Source: Variovorax sp. OV329
GTDB taxonomy: Bacteria > Pseudomonadota > Gammaproteobacteria > Burkholderiales > Burkholderiaceae_C
Length of the DNA stretch: 64,000 nucleotides
Assembly: GCF_900114785.1 (NCBI RefSeq)
Contig: NZ_FOUG01000010.1
Span: 1-64,000, forward strand
Reading direction: 5' to 3'
The position numbers were made by a program, and so were the translations under genes. Positions 56,517 to 64,000 of this stretch are shown in pieces (the stretch's first letter is position 1; every line of letters begins with the position of its first letter). The notes under the pieces are model-generated. The model was not told where the DNA came from. It made no database searches and saw nothing but the letters and a program-made list of their open reading frames with translations.

Positions 56517-56846
56517 ATGGTCAACGATCTGCCCCCTCAATACCTCGACGAAGAGCTGGACCGCAATGCCTTCAACGCTGCCTTCAACGAACTCGGCCTG
56601 CGCTGGTACTGGGACTGCGTCACCTACGTCGAACTGCTGCGCCAGCGCGCCGATGCGCCGGCCCGCATCCGCCACTACCTCGAGTCGCAGCAGCCGCACC
56701 TGCTGCGCGCCTACGACGCCGAGTTCCTGTGCGGCGTCATCCAGGACAAGGCCGCCGAGCACCGCCAACGCCTCTCGCAGGCCGGCATCGCGGGCGCCGC
56801 GCATTTCAACTGGGCCGAGACGCTGGGCCGCGAGCTCGGCATCTGA
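56517..56846 (+). CDS. Conserved-looking hypothetical protein (109 aa)
   Basis: The soluble protein is helical and rich in Tyr, Trp and Leu (DLPPQYLDEELDRNAFNAAF, LGLRWYWDCVTYVELL) and has two Cys (in WDC and FLC). I do not recognise a family. AAGGA precedes ATG 56517. It is 36 bp upstream of the FAH-family gene, whose start has its own SD, and seems to be the first gene of the unit 109 aa-FAH-PanE. A GTG at 56445 would add 24 residues but lacks support. Confidence 0.65.
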   Translation: MVNDLPPQYLDEELDRNAFNAAFNELGLRWYWDCVTYVELLRQRADAPARIRHYLESQQPHLLRAYDAEFLCGVIQDKAAEHRQRLSQAGIAGAAHFNWAETLGRELGI

Positions 56847-56882
56847 GCACCGACAACGCCTCGTGCGAGAAGGAACCACACA

Positions 56883-57731
56883 GTGAGCATCGACACCATC
56901 ACCAGCCCCGGCGCCGCGCCGGCCCGTGTCCAGACTCCGCAGGCACCGCAGCGCCGCTGGCTGCGCTTTCGCCACGCGGGCAAGACCAGCTTCGGCGTCC
57001 TGCATGGCAACACGGTGCATGAATGGCAGGGCGACATGTTCGGCGCCTGCAGCCCCTCCGGCGTCATCCTGACGGTGGCCGAGATCGAGCTGCTCACGCC
57101 CACCCTGCCGAGCAAGGTGATCGCGCTGTGGAACAACTTCAAGGCGCTGGGCGAGAAGCTGCAGCTGGCCGTGCCGGCCGAGCCGCTTTACCTGGTGAAG
57201 ACACCCAACTCCTATCTCGCGACGAAGCAGACCATCCGCCCGCCCGTGAGCGGCGGCAAGGTGGTGTTCGAAGGCGAGCTGGGCATCGTCATCGGCAAGA
57301 CCGCCACCGCGGTAAGCGAGGCGGATGCCCTGGACCATGTGTTCGGCTACACCTGCGCCAACGACGTGACGGTGGCCGACATCCTCAATCGCGACGCCTC
57401 CTTCGCCCAATGGGTGCGGGCCAAGGGCTTCGACACTTTCTGCCCGATGGGCCCGGTGGTCGCCACCGGCCTCGATCCGGCCACGCTCACCGTGACCACG
57501 CTGCTGGACGGCCAGATCCGCCAGCACTACCCGGTGAGCGACATGCGTTTCTCGGTGGCACAGCTGGTGAGCCTCATCTCCATGGACATGACGCTCTTTC
57601 CTGGCGACGTGATCCTGTGCGGGACCTCCATCGGCGTGGGCTCGATGAAGGCCGGCAGCAGCGTAGAGGTGGAGATCGACGGCATCGGCCGTCTCTCCAA
57701 CCCCTATGGCAGCGCCGCGCCACCGATCTGA
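56883..57731 (+). CDS. Fumarylacetoacetate hydrolase-family protein
   Basis: The 282-residue protein has the FAH metal site (E130 and E132 in FEGELGIVIG, D161 in CANDVTVAD) and AQLVSLISMDMTLFPGDVILCGTSIG near the C terminus. Family members hydrolyse C-C bonds in beta-diketones, decarboxylate oxaloacetate, or hydrate 2-oxo acids. The N-terminal 25 residues are Pro/Ala-rich and variable. GTG 56883 is preceded by GAAGGAA. Next to the ketopantoate-reductase-like gene it may process a 2-oxo acid. Which acid is unknown. Confidence 0.88.
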   Translation: MSIDTITSPGAAPARVQTPQAPQRRWLRFRHAGKTSFGVLHGNTVHEWQGDMFGACSPSGVILTVAEIELLTPTLPSKVIALWNNFKALGEKLQLAVPAEPLYLVKTPNSYLATKQTIRPPVSGGKVVFEGELGIVIGKTATAVSEADALDHVFGYTCANDVTVADILNRDASFAQWVRAKGFDTFCPMGPVVATGLDPATLTVTTLLDGQIRQHYPVSDMRFSVAQLVSLISMDMTLFPGDVILCGTSIGVGSMKAGSSVEVEIDGIGRLSNPYGSAAPPI

Positions 57732-57756
57732 TTTTCAAAACTTCCTGGAACACAAC

Positions 57757-58767
57757 ATGAAAATCGCAGTGATCGGCGCCGGTGCCATCGGCGGCCTGGT
57801 GGGAGCCCGGCTCGCCCTGGCCGGAGAGGACGTCACCTTCCTCGTGCGGGGAAAGAACCTGTCGGCCATTCGCGAGAACGGCTTCAAGCTGGTGGCCGCC
57901 GACGGCAGCGAAGAGGTCGCGCGGCTCAAGGCCACCGATCGCTACGCCGAGGCCGGCGCGCAGGACCTGGTGATCCTGGCGATGAAGGCGCACCAGGTCG
58001 AGGCCGTGCTGCCCGAGCTTCACCACCTGATGGGTCCGGACACTGTCGTTCTGCCGATGCAGAACGGCATTCCCTTCTGGTACTTCCACCGCCACGGCGG
58101 CGCACTGGAAGGCACGCCGGTGCGCAGCGTGGACCCCGAAGGCACGGTCTCGCGCAGCATCGACGCGCGGCGCATCCTGGGCTGCGTGGTCTACCCGGCG
58201 TCCGAACTGGTGGCGCCCGGCGTGGTGCATCACATCGAGGGCGACCGGTTCCCGCTGGGCGAGATTGACGGCAGCGCGACCAGCGAACGCGTGCAGCGCG
58301 TGAGCGAGGCCTTCACCCGCGCCGGCTTCAAGTCGCCGGTGCTGGAGGACATCCGCTCGGAGATCTGGCTCAAGCTGTGGGGCAACCTGAGCTTCAACCC
58401 GATCAGCGCGCTCTCGCATGCCACGCTGGTGGACATCTGCCGGTACCCGCTGTCGCGCGAGCTGGCCGCCAACATGATGCGCGAGGCGCAGGCCGTGGCC
58501 ACGCGCCTGAACATCACCTTCCGCGTGCCGCTGGAAAAGCGCATCGCCGGTGCCGAGAAGGTGGGCAAGCACAAGACCTCGATGCTGCAGGACGTGGAAG
58601 CGGGCCGCGCGCCGGAAATCGACGCGCTGGTGGGCTCGGTGGCAGAGCTCGCGCGCCTCACCGAGACGCCCACGCCGCACATCGACACGGTGTATGCGCT
58701 GGTGAAGCTGCTGGCACGCGGCATGGAAGAAGCGGGCGCCGGGGTTCGCATGCAAGCGGCGGCCTGA
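57757..58767 (+). CDS. Ketopantoate reductase-family protein, possible oxalyl-CoA reductase (PanE2-like)
   Basis: The 336-residue protein has a Rossmann motif GAGAIGGLVGARLA (7-20), LVILAMKAHQVEAVLP, MQNGIPF, and the catalytic Lys in WLKLWGNLSFNPISAL (K206). This is the PanE/ApbA fold. In Methylobacterium extorquens a PanE-family protein (PanE2) reduces oxalyl-CoA to glyoxylate; a copy between frc genes and gcl fits that role better than pantothenate synthesis. Sequence alone does not distinguish them. It starts ATG 57757, 25 bp after the FAH gene. A terminator follows. Confidence 0.85.
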   Translation: MKIAVIGAGAIGGLVGARLALAGEDVTFLVRGKNLSAIRENGFKLVAADGSEEVARLKATDRYAEAGAQDLVILAMKAHQVEAVLPELHHLMGPDTVVLPMQNGIPFWYFHRHGGALEGTPVRSVDPEGTVSRSIDARRILGCVVYPASELVAPGVVHHIEGDRFPLGEIDGSATSERVQRVSEAFTRAGFKSPVLEDIRSEIWLKLWGNLSFNPISALSHATLVDICRYPLSRELAANMMREAQAVATRLNITFRVPLEKRIAGAEKVGKHKTSMLQDVEAGRAPEIDALVGSVAELARLTETPTPHIDTVYALVKLLARGMEEAGAGVRMQAAA

Positions 58768-58794
58768 AGCACTTGCGCGCCTCTGCGCAGACAA

Positions 58795-58823
58795 CAAAAA
58801 AGCCACCCGAGGGTGGCTTTTTT
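58795..58823 (+). terminator. Rho-independent terminator after PanE-like gene
   Basis: AGCCACCC (58801-58808), GA, and GGGTGGCT (58811-58818) with an A-run before and a six-T run after. It lies about 30 bp after the stop and before tRNA-Gly. Confidence 0.9.
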
Positions 58824-58845
58824 GCGACTTGCTTGCAATGAAATC

Positions 58846-58921
<76 letters not shown>

Positions 58922-58941
58922 AGAAGCATCGATTATAGAAC

Positions 58942-58969
58942 AAAAAAAAGGGCCTCCTTTCGGAGGCCC
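58942..58969 (-). terminator. Rho-independent terminator after gcl
   Basis: On the minus strand GGGCCTCC, loop GAAA and GGAGGCCC are followed by a run of eight T (complement of A 58942-58949). It is 39 bp after the gcl stop and 21 bp before tRNA-Gly. Confidence 0.92.
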
Positions 58970-59008
58970 AAGAACTGCCTACAGTCAGAAATCTTCGCGG
59001 CCGCGTCC

Positions 59009-60799
59009 TCAGGCCAGCAGGCCCGCCAGTTCGAGGCCGGTGCGGCCTTCGGGGTGCCTGCAGTCGATCGGCTCGAACTCGTTGATCGAGTCGATCTCGG
59101 TGCCCATGGCGATGTTGGTTACCTTCTCCAGGATCACCTCCACCACCACCGGCACGCTGTGCTTGAAGGCCAGTGCGCGCGCCTCGACCAGCGCCTCCTG
59201 GATCTTCTCGGGGTCGGTCACGCGCAGCGCCCTGCAGCCCAGGCCACGCACCACCGCCTGGTGGTCCACGCCGTAGCTGCGAAGTGTGGGGTCCTCGACG
59301 TTCTCGTTGTCGAAGGCCAGTTGCACGCAGTAGTCCATGTCGAAGCCGCGCTGCGCCTGGCGGATCAGGCCCAGGTAGCTGTTGTTCACCAGGACCTGCA
59401 CGTAGGGCAGGCGGAATTGCGCGCCCACCGCCAGCTCCTCGATCAGGAACTGGAAGTCGTAGTCGCCCGACAGGCCCACCACCGTGCGCGTCGGGTCCGC
59501 CGCCACCACGCCGAGGGCGGCCGGCACGGTCCAGCCCAGCGGGCCGGCCTGGCCGCAGTTGATCCACTGGCGCGGCCCGAACACGTTGAGGAACTGCGCA
59601 CCGGCGATCTGCGACAGGCCGATGGTGCTCACGTACACCGTGTCGCGCGGGAAGGCCTTGTTCATCTCCTCGTACACGCGCATCGGCTTGATGGGCGTCT
59701 CCGTGAAGTGGCTCTTGCGCAGCATCAGGCGCTTGCGCTCGGCACAGCGGCTGCTCCAGCTCGAGTAGTCGCGCCAGGCCTTGGCCGCCTTGCGCTCGCG
59801 CGCCGCTTCCACGAAAAGTTCCAGCGCTGCCTTGGCGTCGCTTGCAATGCCCAGGTCGGGGTTGAACACGCGACCGATCTGCGTGGGCTCGATGTCCACG
59901 TGCACGAACTTGCGGCCCTTGGTGTAGACCTCGACCGAGCCGGTGTGGCGGTTGGCCCAGCGGTTGCCGATGCCCAGCACGAAGTCGCTGGCCAGCATCG
60001 TGGCGTTGCCGTAGCGGTGGCTGGTCTGCAGGCCGCACATGCCGGCCATCAGCGGATGGTCATCGGGAATCGTGCCCCAGCCCATCAGCGTGGGAATCAC
60101 CGGCACGCCGGTGAGTTCGGCGAACTCCACCAGCAGGTCGGCCGCATCGGCATTGATGATGCCGCCGCCGGCCACGATCAGCGGACGCTCGGCCGCGGCG
60201 AGCATGTCCAGCGCCTTGTCGATCTGCGCGCGCGAGGCCTTGGGCTTGTACACCGGCAACGGTTCGTAGCTGTCGATGTCGAATTCGATCTCGGCCATCT
60301 GCACGTCGAAGGGCAGGTCGATGAGCACCGGGCCGGGGCGGCCCGAGCGCATCAGGTGGAAGGCCTGCTGGAACACGCGCGGCACCAACGCCGGCTCGCG
60401 CACCGTGACGGCCCACTTCGTCACCGGCTTGGCGATGGACTCGATGTCCACGGCCTGGAAGTCTTCCTTGTACAGGCGTGCACGCGGCGCCTGGCCGGTG
60501 ATGCACAGGATCGGGATGGAGTCCGCGCCGGCCGAATACAGGCCCGTGATCATGTCGGTGCCCGCAGGGCCCGAGGTGCCGATGCACACGCCGATGTTGC
60601 CGGCACGCGCCCGCGTGTAGCCCTCGGCCATGTGCGAGGCAGCCTCCACGTGGCGCGCCAGGATGTGGGCGATGGACTGACGCTCGCGCATCGCTGCATA
60701 CAGCGGATTGATGGCGGCACCTGGCACGCCGAAGGCCTGCGAGACGCCTTCCTTCTCCATCACCAGCACAGCCGCGAGTGCAGCCTTCATCTTTGCCAT
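59009..60799 (-). CDS. gcl: Glyoxylate carboligase (tartronate-semialdehyde synthase)
   Basis: Gcl condenses two glyoxylate to tartronate semialdehyde and CO2, a ThDP-dependent reaction. The 596-residue protein has the diagnostic Val at position 51 ([13 protein letters not shown]) where other ThDP enzymes have Glu, as in E. coli Gcl. The ThDP site is [17 protein letters not shown] and [17 protein letters not shown] lies 6 nt before ATG 60799. Tartronate-semialdehyde reductase and hyi are not in the window. It probably consumes glyoxylate from oxalyl-CoA or other sources. Confidence 0.96.
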   Translation of the reverse strand: MAKMKAALAAVLVMEKEGVSQAFGVPGAAINPLYAAMRERQSIAHILARHVEAASHMAEGYTRARAGNIGVCIGTSGPAGTDMITGLYSAGADSIPILCITGQAPRARLYKEDFQAVDIESIAKPVTKWAVTVREPALVPRVFQQAFHLMRSGRPGPVLIDLPFDVQMAEIEFDIDSYEPLPVYKPKASRAQIDKALDMLAAAERPLIVAGGGIINADAADLLVEFAELTGVPVIPTLMGWGTIPDDHPLMAGMCGLQTSHRYGNATMLASDFVLGIGNRWANRHTGSVEVYTKGRKFVHVDIEPTQIGRVFNPDLGIASDAKAALELFVEAARERKAAKAWRDYSSWSSRCAERKRLMLRKSHFTETPIKPMRVYEEMNKAFPRDTVYVSTIGLSQIAGAQFLNVFGPRQWINCGQAGPLGWTVPAALGVVAADPTRTVVGLSGDYDFQFLIEELAVGAQFRLPYVQVLVNNSYLGLIRQAQRGFDMDYCVQLAFDNENVEDPTLRSYGVDHQAVVRGLGCRALRVTDPEKIQEALVEARALAFKHSVPVVVEVILEKVTNIAMGTEIDSINEFEPIDCRHPEGRTGLELAGLLA

Positions 60800-60877
60800 G
60801 GACAACTCCTTCTTGAGATGAGCCCATGGTCGCGATGCGATGGTCTGCGCGCTAGACGCGCGCGGCGCATAACGGCT

Positions 60878-60892
60878 ATTCCGCGCTGGAAT
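60878..60892. promoter_or_regulatory. LysR-type box before gcl
   Basis: ATTCC GCGCT GGAAT contains TTCCGCGCTGGAA, a T-N11-A LysR-type palindrome, about 80 bp upstream of the gcl ATG and just after the end of the LysR gene. Confidence 0.45.
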
Positions 60893-60898
60893 GCGGGG

Positions 60899-61831
60899 TC
60901 AGTGCGCGGGTCCGGTGATGGGAACGATCTTCTCGATCAGTGCCTCGCCATCGGCGAGCAGGAAGTCCTTGAAGGCCTGCGCCACCGGCGGCAGCCGCTT
61001 GGTGCGACGGTGCACCACGTACCAGTTGCGCATGAGCGGAAAGCCCTGCACGTCCAGCAAGGTCAGGCTGCCGGTGCGCAGTTCCAGGCTCAGCGTGTGG
61101 GCCGAGAGAAAGCCCAGGCCCATGCCGGCGATGACCGCCTGCTTGATGGTCTCGGTGCTGCGGATTTCCATGGCCAGGTGCAGCAGCGGCAGGTTCTCGC
61201 CGAAGGCATCCTCCATGGCATGGAAGGTGTCGGAGCCCTTCTCGCGCGACACGAAAGGCTCCTTCATGATGCGCGCCAGCGGAATCTTGCGCTTGCCGGC
61301 CAGCGGATGGTCCGCAGCCGCCACGATCACGTAGGGATGAACTGCGAAGGGCTGCGCGATGGTGTCCATGTCCGTGGGCGGCCGCACCATGATCGCCAGG
61401 TCGGTCTGGTTCTCGCCGATGCAGGCGAGGAGCCCCGCGCGGTTGTGCACCGTGAAGTTGAGCGTCACGCCCTTGTTGCGGCCGGCGAACTCGACCATCA
61501 CGCGCGGCAGGAAATAGTCGCCCGCGCTGATCACGCCCACGTTCAGGCGCCCGCCCGTAACGCCGCGGAACTGCGTCATTGCGGCTTCGGCGGCTTCGAA
61601 CTGGCCGATGATGTTGCGGCTGATCGCCAGCAGTTCCGCGCCCGCCGCCGTCAGGTAGACCTTCTTGCCGAATTGCTCGAAGAGCGCGTTGCCCGCATGC
61701 TCCTCGAGCTTGCTCACCTGGGTGGAGACGGCCGGCTGCGTGAGGTGCAACTCTTCGGCAGCGCGCGAGAAGCTCAGGTGGCGCGCCACCGCCTCGAAGA
61801 CCTTGAGCTGGCGCAGGGTGGCGTTCTTCAC
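60899..61831 (-). CDS. LysR-family transcriptional regulator next to gcl
   Basis: The 310-residue protein has an N-terminal helix-turn-helix (ATLRQLKVFEAVARHLSFSRAAEELHLTQPAVSTQV) and a CbbR/CysB-like effector domain (about 95-300). GTG 61831 has a GAGGGG 9 nt upstream; no in-frame ATG fits. It lies between the quinone oxidoreductase (26 bp upstream) and gcl (99 bp downstream) in the same direction, so it may be read from the oxidoreductase promoter. It is a reasonable regulator of gcl because of the T-N11-A box in between. Effector, perhaps glyoxylate, is a guess. Confidence 0.9.
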   Translation of the reverse strand: MKNATLRQLKVFEAVARHLSFSRAAEELHLTQPAVSTQVSKLEEHAGNALFEQFGKKVYLTAAGAELLAISRNIIGQFEAAEAAMTQFRGVTGGRLNVGVISAGDYFLPRVMVEFAGRNKGVTLNFTVHNRAGLLACIGENQTDLAIMVRPPTDMDTIAQPFAVHPYVIVAAADHPLAGKRKIPLARIMKEPFVSREKGSDTFHAMEDAFGENLPLLHLAMEIRSTETIKQAVIAGMGLGFLSAHTLSLELRTGSLTLLDVQGFPLMRNWYVVHRRTKRLPPVAQAFKDFLLADGEALIEKIVPITGPAH

Positions 61832-61856
61832 GCCGCGCGCCCCTCGCGAGGCCCGC

Positions 61857-62846
61857 TCATTGCAGCGTGAGGATGGTGCAGCCCGTGGTCTTGCGCGCCT
61901 CCAGGTCGCGGTGCGCCTGCTGCACATCGGCCAGGGCGTAGCGCTGCTCGATCGGGATCTTCACCGCGCCGCTCAGCACCACGGCGAACAGGTCGTCGGC
62001 CATGGCCTGCGTGCTCTCGCGCGTGGCCATGTGGGTGAAGAGCGTGGGCCGCGTCATGTAGAGCGACCCCTTGGAAGCCAGCAGGCCCATGTTCACCGGC
62101 GGCACCGGCCCGGAGCCGTTGCCGAACACGGCCAGCAGGCCGAAGGGCCGCAGGCTGTCCAGCGAGCCTTCCCAGGTGTCCTTGCCCACCGAGTCGTACA
62201 CCACCTTCACGCCCTTGCCGCCGGTGATCTCCTTCACGCGCTGGGTGAAGTTCTCGGTGCTGTAGTTGATGCAGTGCTCGGCGCCATGGGAGAGGGCCAG
62301 CTGGCACTTGGCGTCGGTGCCGGCGGTGCCGATCAGCTTCAGGCCCAGCGCCTTGGCCCACTGGCAGGCGATGAGGCCCACGCCGCCGGCGGCCGCGTGG
62401 AAGAGGATGTGGTCGCCCGGCTGCAGGCCCTCGGCCGGCAACGTCTTCTTCAAGAGGTACTGCGTGGTCAGGCCCTTGAGCATCATGGCCGCGCCGGTCT
62501 CGAAGGAGATGGCATCGGGCAGCTTGCAGACGTTCTTGGCCGGCATCACGCGCAGCTCGCAGTAGGCGCCGGGCGGCTGGCTAGCGTATGCGGCGCGGTC
62601 GCCGGCCTGCAGGTGCGTCACGCCCTCGCCTACCGCCTCCACCACGCCGGCGGCTTCCATGCCCAGTTGCAGCGGCATCGCGAAGGGATAGAGCCCGCTG
62701 CGCTGGTAGGTGTCGATGAAGTTCAGGCCCACGGCATGGTGGCGGATGCGGATTTCGCCGGGGCCGGGCTCGCCCACCTCGACCTCGACCAGCTTCAGTT
62801 CTTCGGGGCCGCCGTGGCGGTCGATGCGTATGGCTTTGCTTTTCAT
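61857..62846 (-). CDS. Zinc-independent quinone oxidoreductase (MDR family)
   Basis: The 329-residue protein is a QOR-type medium-chain reductase: GLNFIDTYQRSGLYPFAMPLQLGMEAAGVVE and the NADPH motif FHAAAGGVGLIACQWAKALG. The zinc ligands of alcohol dehydrogenases are absent. It ends 26 bp before the LysR start. NADPH-dependent one-electron reduction of quinones or enones is the family activity. ATG 62846 begins MKSKAIRIDRHGGPEEL. Confidence 0.92.
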   Translation of the reverse strand: MKSKAIRIDRHGGPEELKLVEVEVGEPGPGEIRIRHHAVGLNFIDTYQRSGLYPFAMPLQLGMEAAGVVEAVGEGVTHLQAGDRAAYASQPPGAYCELRVMPAKNVCKLPDAISFETGAAMMLKGLTTQYLLKKTLPAEGLQPGDHILFHAAAGGVGLIACQWAKALGLKLIGTAGTDAKCQLALSHGAEHCINYSTENFTQRVKEITGGKGVKVVYDSVGKDTWEGSLDSLRPFGLLAVFGNGSGPVPPVNMGLLASKGSLYMTRPTLFTHMATRESTQAMADDLFAVVLSGAVKIPIEQRYALADVQQAHRDLEARKTTGCTILTLQ

Positions 62847-63099
62847 CTTCGGGTTCCTCGGGTTCTGAACTTGCGGACCGGCGGATGGTGCCATGAAGGC
62901 CCGGGCTGCGCAGGCGCGGGGCCGCCGGCGCAGAGCGACGCCACTGTCACATAGGTGATACGAAGTTCGGGAAAGCCCAGCCCTGCCCGGGTCGGCCGCC
63001 CCCTACGCTGGCCCCGCCCCAGCGGCACGGTGACGCGCGGCAGGAGAAGGCCGCGCGCCAATTCGCTTGCAACAACAACATCCGGAGACTGATTTGACG

Positions 63100-64000
63100 A
63101 TGCAAAGAACAAGCCTGAGCCTGATGGCCGCGGCCCTGCTTTCCCTCTCGGCCTGCGGCGGCGGCAGTGACACGCCAGCCCCTGCGCCCGCACCAGCCCC
63201 CGCCCCAGCGCCTGCGCCGGAGGAGGCACGCGACCAGGACAGCCGCAACTCCTTCGCCGCAGCCGATCCCACCGCCACCACCTTCGCTGCGCTCAAGGCC
63301 GACGCCGGCGACACGGTGGACAACACGACCACGAGCCGCTGGGCCGGCGTGCTGGGCGGCGCCGCGTACCGGATCGAGGTGCCTGCCAACTGGAACGGAA
63401 AGCTGGTCATGTACGCCCACGGCTATGCCGGCACCGGGAACGTGCTGGGCGTGAGCAACCCCAGCATCCGGCGCTACCTGATCCAGAACGGATATGCCTG
63501 GGCCGCATCGAGCTACGCCAAGAACTACTACGACGTGCGCGCAGGGGTGGAGGACACCAACGCACTTGCACTGGAATTCAACAAGATCGCACAGGCCAAC
63601 GGCCGATCGCTCGCCGCACCGACGAAGCTCTACATCACCGGCCACTCCATGGGCGGCCACATCACCGCTGCCGCCATCGAGGACGAGGCCGCCACCACCG
63701 CCAAACACAAGGTGAAGTACGCCGGTGCCGTGCCCATGTGCGGCGTGGTGGGCGACACCGAGCTCTTCGACTACTTCGCAGGGGCCCAGGTCACGGCGCA
63801 AGCGCTGGCCGGCGTCCCGAAGTACCCGTTCACTGGCTGGGCGGACGTCAGCAGCCTCGTGCTGGGCAACCTGCTCACCATCGGTGCACAGGGGCAACTC
63901 ACGCCCAAGGCGCCCAATGGCGTGGCGTACATGTCGGTAATCCAGAACCTCACCGGTGGTCCGCGCCCGCTGTTCGACGTCGGCTTTGCGCAAGGCCAGT
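63100..64000 (+). CDS. Alpha/beta hydrolase-like lipoprotein, partial
   Basis: The gene runs off the window end; 300 codons are visible. A signal peptide ends LLSLSAC (lipobox Cys19), then a Pro-Ala repeat (residues 26-40), then an alpha/beta hydrolase fold: LVMYAHGYAGTG and TGHSMGGHITAAA with Ser183 as nucleophile. Catalytic Asp and His would lie after the edge. TTG 63094 has better SD spacing (GGAG 7 nt) than ATG 63100 and may be the true start. It resembles secreted esterases or polyester/aryl-ester hydrolases. The 253 bp before it shows nothing else recognisable. Confidence 0.82.
   Translation, partial: MQRTSLSLMAAALLSLSACGGGSDTPAPAPAPAPAPAPAPEEARDQDSRNSFAAADPTATTFAALKADAGDTVDNTTTSRWAGVLGGAAYRIEVPANWNGKLVMYAHGYAGTGNVLGVSNPSIRRYLIQNGYAWAASSYAKNYYDVRAGVEDTNALALEFNKIAQANGRSLAAPTKLYITGHSMGGHITAAAIEDEAATTAKHKVKYAGAVPMCGVVGDTELFDYFAGAQVTAQALAGVPKYPFTGWADVSSLVLGNLLTIGAQGQLTPKAPNGVAYMSVIQNLTGGPRPLFDVGFAQGQ

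Noticed and set aside
63172-63228. Pro-Ala repeat in the C-terminal partial gene as a DNA repeat of interest
   Set aside because: Codons vary within it; it reads as an ordinary flexible linker after a lipobox, common in outer-membrane lipoproteins.

Overview
The window is GC-rich and densely coded and reads as a chromosomal segment of a betaproteobacterium, most likely Comamonadaceae (Variovorax-like). The grounds are Burkholderiales-type blocks (ribF-ileS-lspA, ftsK-lolA-rarA, rpmB-rpmG), Bug-type periplasmic receptors, tRNA genes that encode CCA, and frequent GTG/TTG starts. I find 63 protein or tRNA genes, two of them cut by the window edges. There is no rRNA, CRISPR array, IS element, integrase or prophage, and no gene-free stretch over 300 bases.

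Region by region. 1-8.1 kb: a sulfatase tail, a glycolipid-binding-domain protein, DNA polymerase IV, a DUF2459 membrane protein, a purine nucleoside permease-family lipoprotein, a degenerate histidine-kinase-like protein, and a leftward run yaaA / 2OG-Fe(II) hydroxylase / alpha-beta hydrolase / queF with 2-4 bp overlaps or gaps. 8.1-18.3 kb: valS, galU, tusA, a Nudix hydrolase, cysM, tRNA-Leu(CAA), an SPFH protein, an epimerase-like protein, a ferredoxin-reductase and a Bug receptor. 18.3-26.6 kb: a leftward branched-chain amino acid ABC operon (livHMGF), then leftward ftsK-lolA-rarA. 26.7-44.1 kb: a Crp/Fnr regulator, trxB, rpmB-rpmG, a desaturase, an rRNA m5C methyltransferase, an M48 protease, purN, a tandem acyl-CoA dehydrogenase pair, an HNH protein, ribF-ileS-lspA and a Na/Pi cotransporter. 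44.1-47.1 kb: small hypothetical genes around a LysR gene, then a histone-deacetylase-fold hydrolase.

The most interesting part is 47.3-60.8 kb, which looks like an oxalate / C2-acid catabolic locus. It holds a tripartite tricarboxylate transporter (receptor, TctB, TctA), a Crp/Fnr-type regulator, oxalyl-CoA decarboxylase (oxc), two formyl-CoA:oxalate CoA-transferases (frc) flanking a stand-alone PAS protein, an unknown 109-residue protein, a fumarylacetoacetate-hydrolase-family enzyme, a ketopantoate-reductase-family enzyme that may be an oxalyl-CoA reductase (PanE2 type), and glyoxylate carboligase (gcl) with a LysR gene upstream. In the model, oxalate is imported, activated by CoA transfer from formyl-CoA or succinyl-CoA, then either decarboxylated by Oxc to formyl-CoA for energy or reduced to glyoxylate and condensed by Gcl for carbon assimilation. 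Two nearly identical FNR-like boxes, TTGACTTCGGTCAA before the transporter operon and TTGACTTTGGTCAA between the Crp/Fnr gene and oxc, suggest one local regulon.

Domain and motif calls come from reading the translated sequence. Family names rest on recalled signatures, not on a search. Start codons are chosen from Shine-Dalgarno (SD) spacing and family length.
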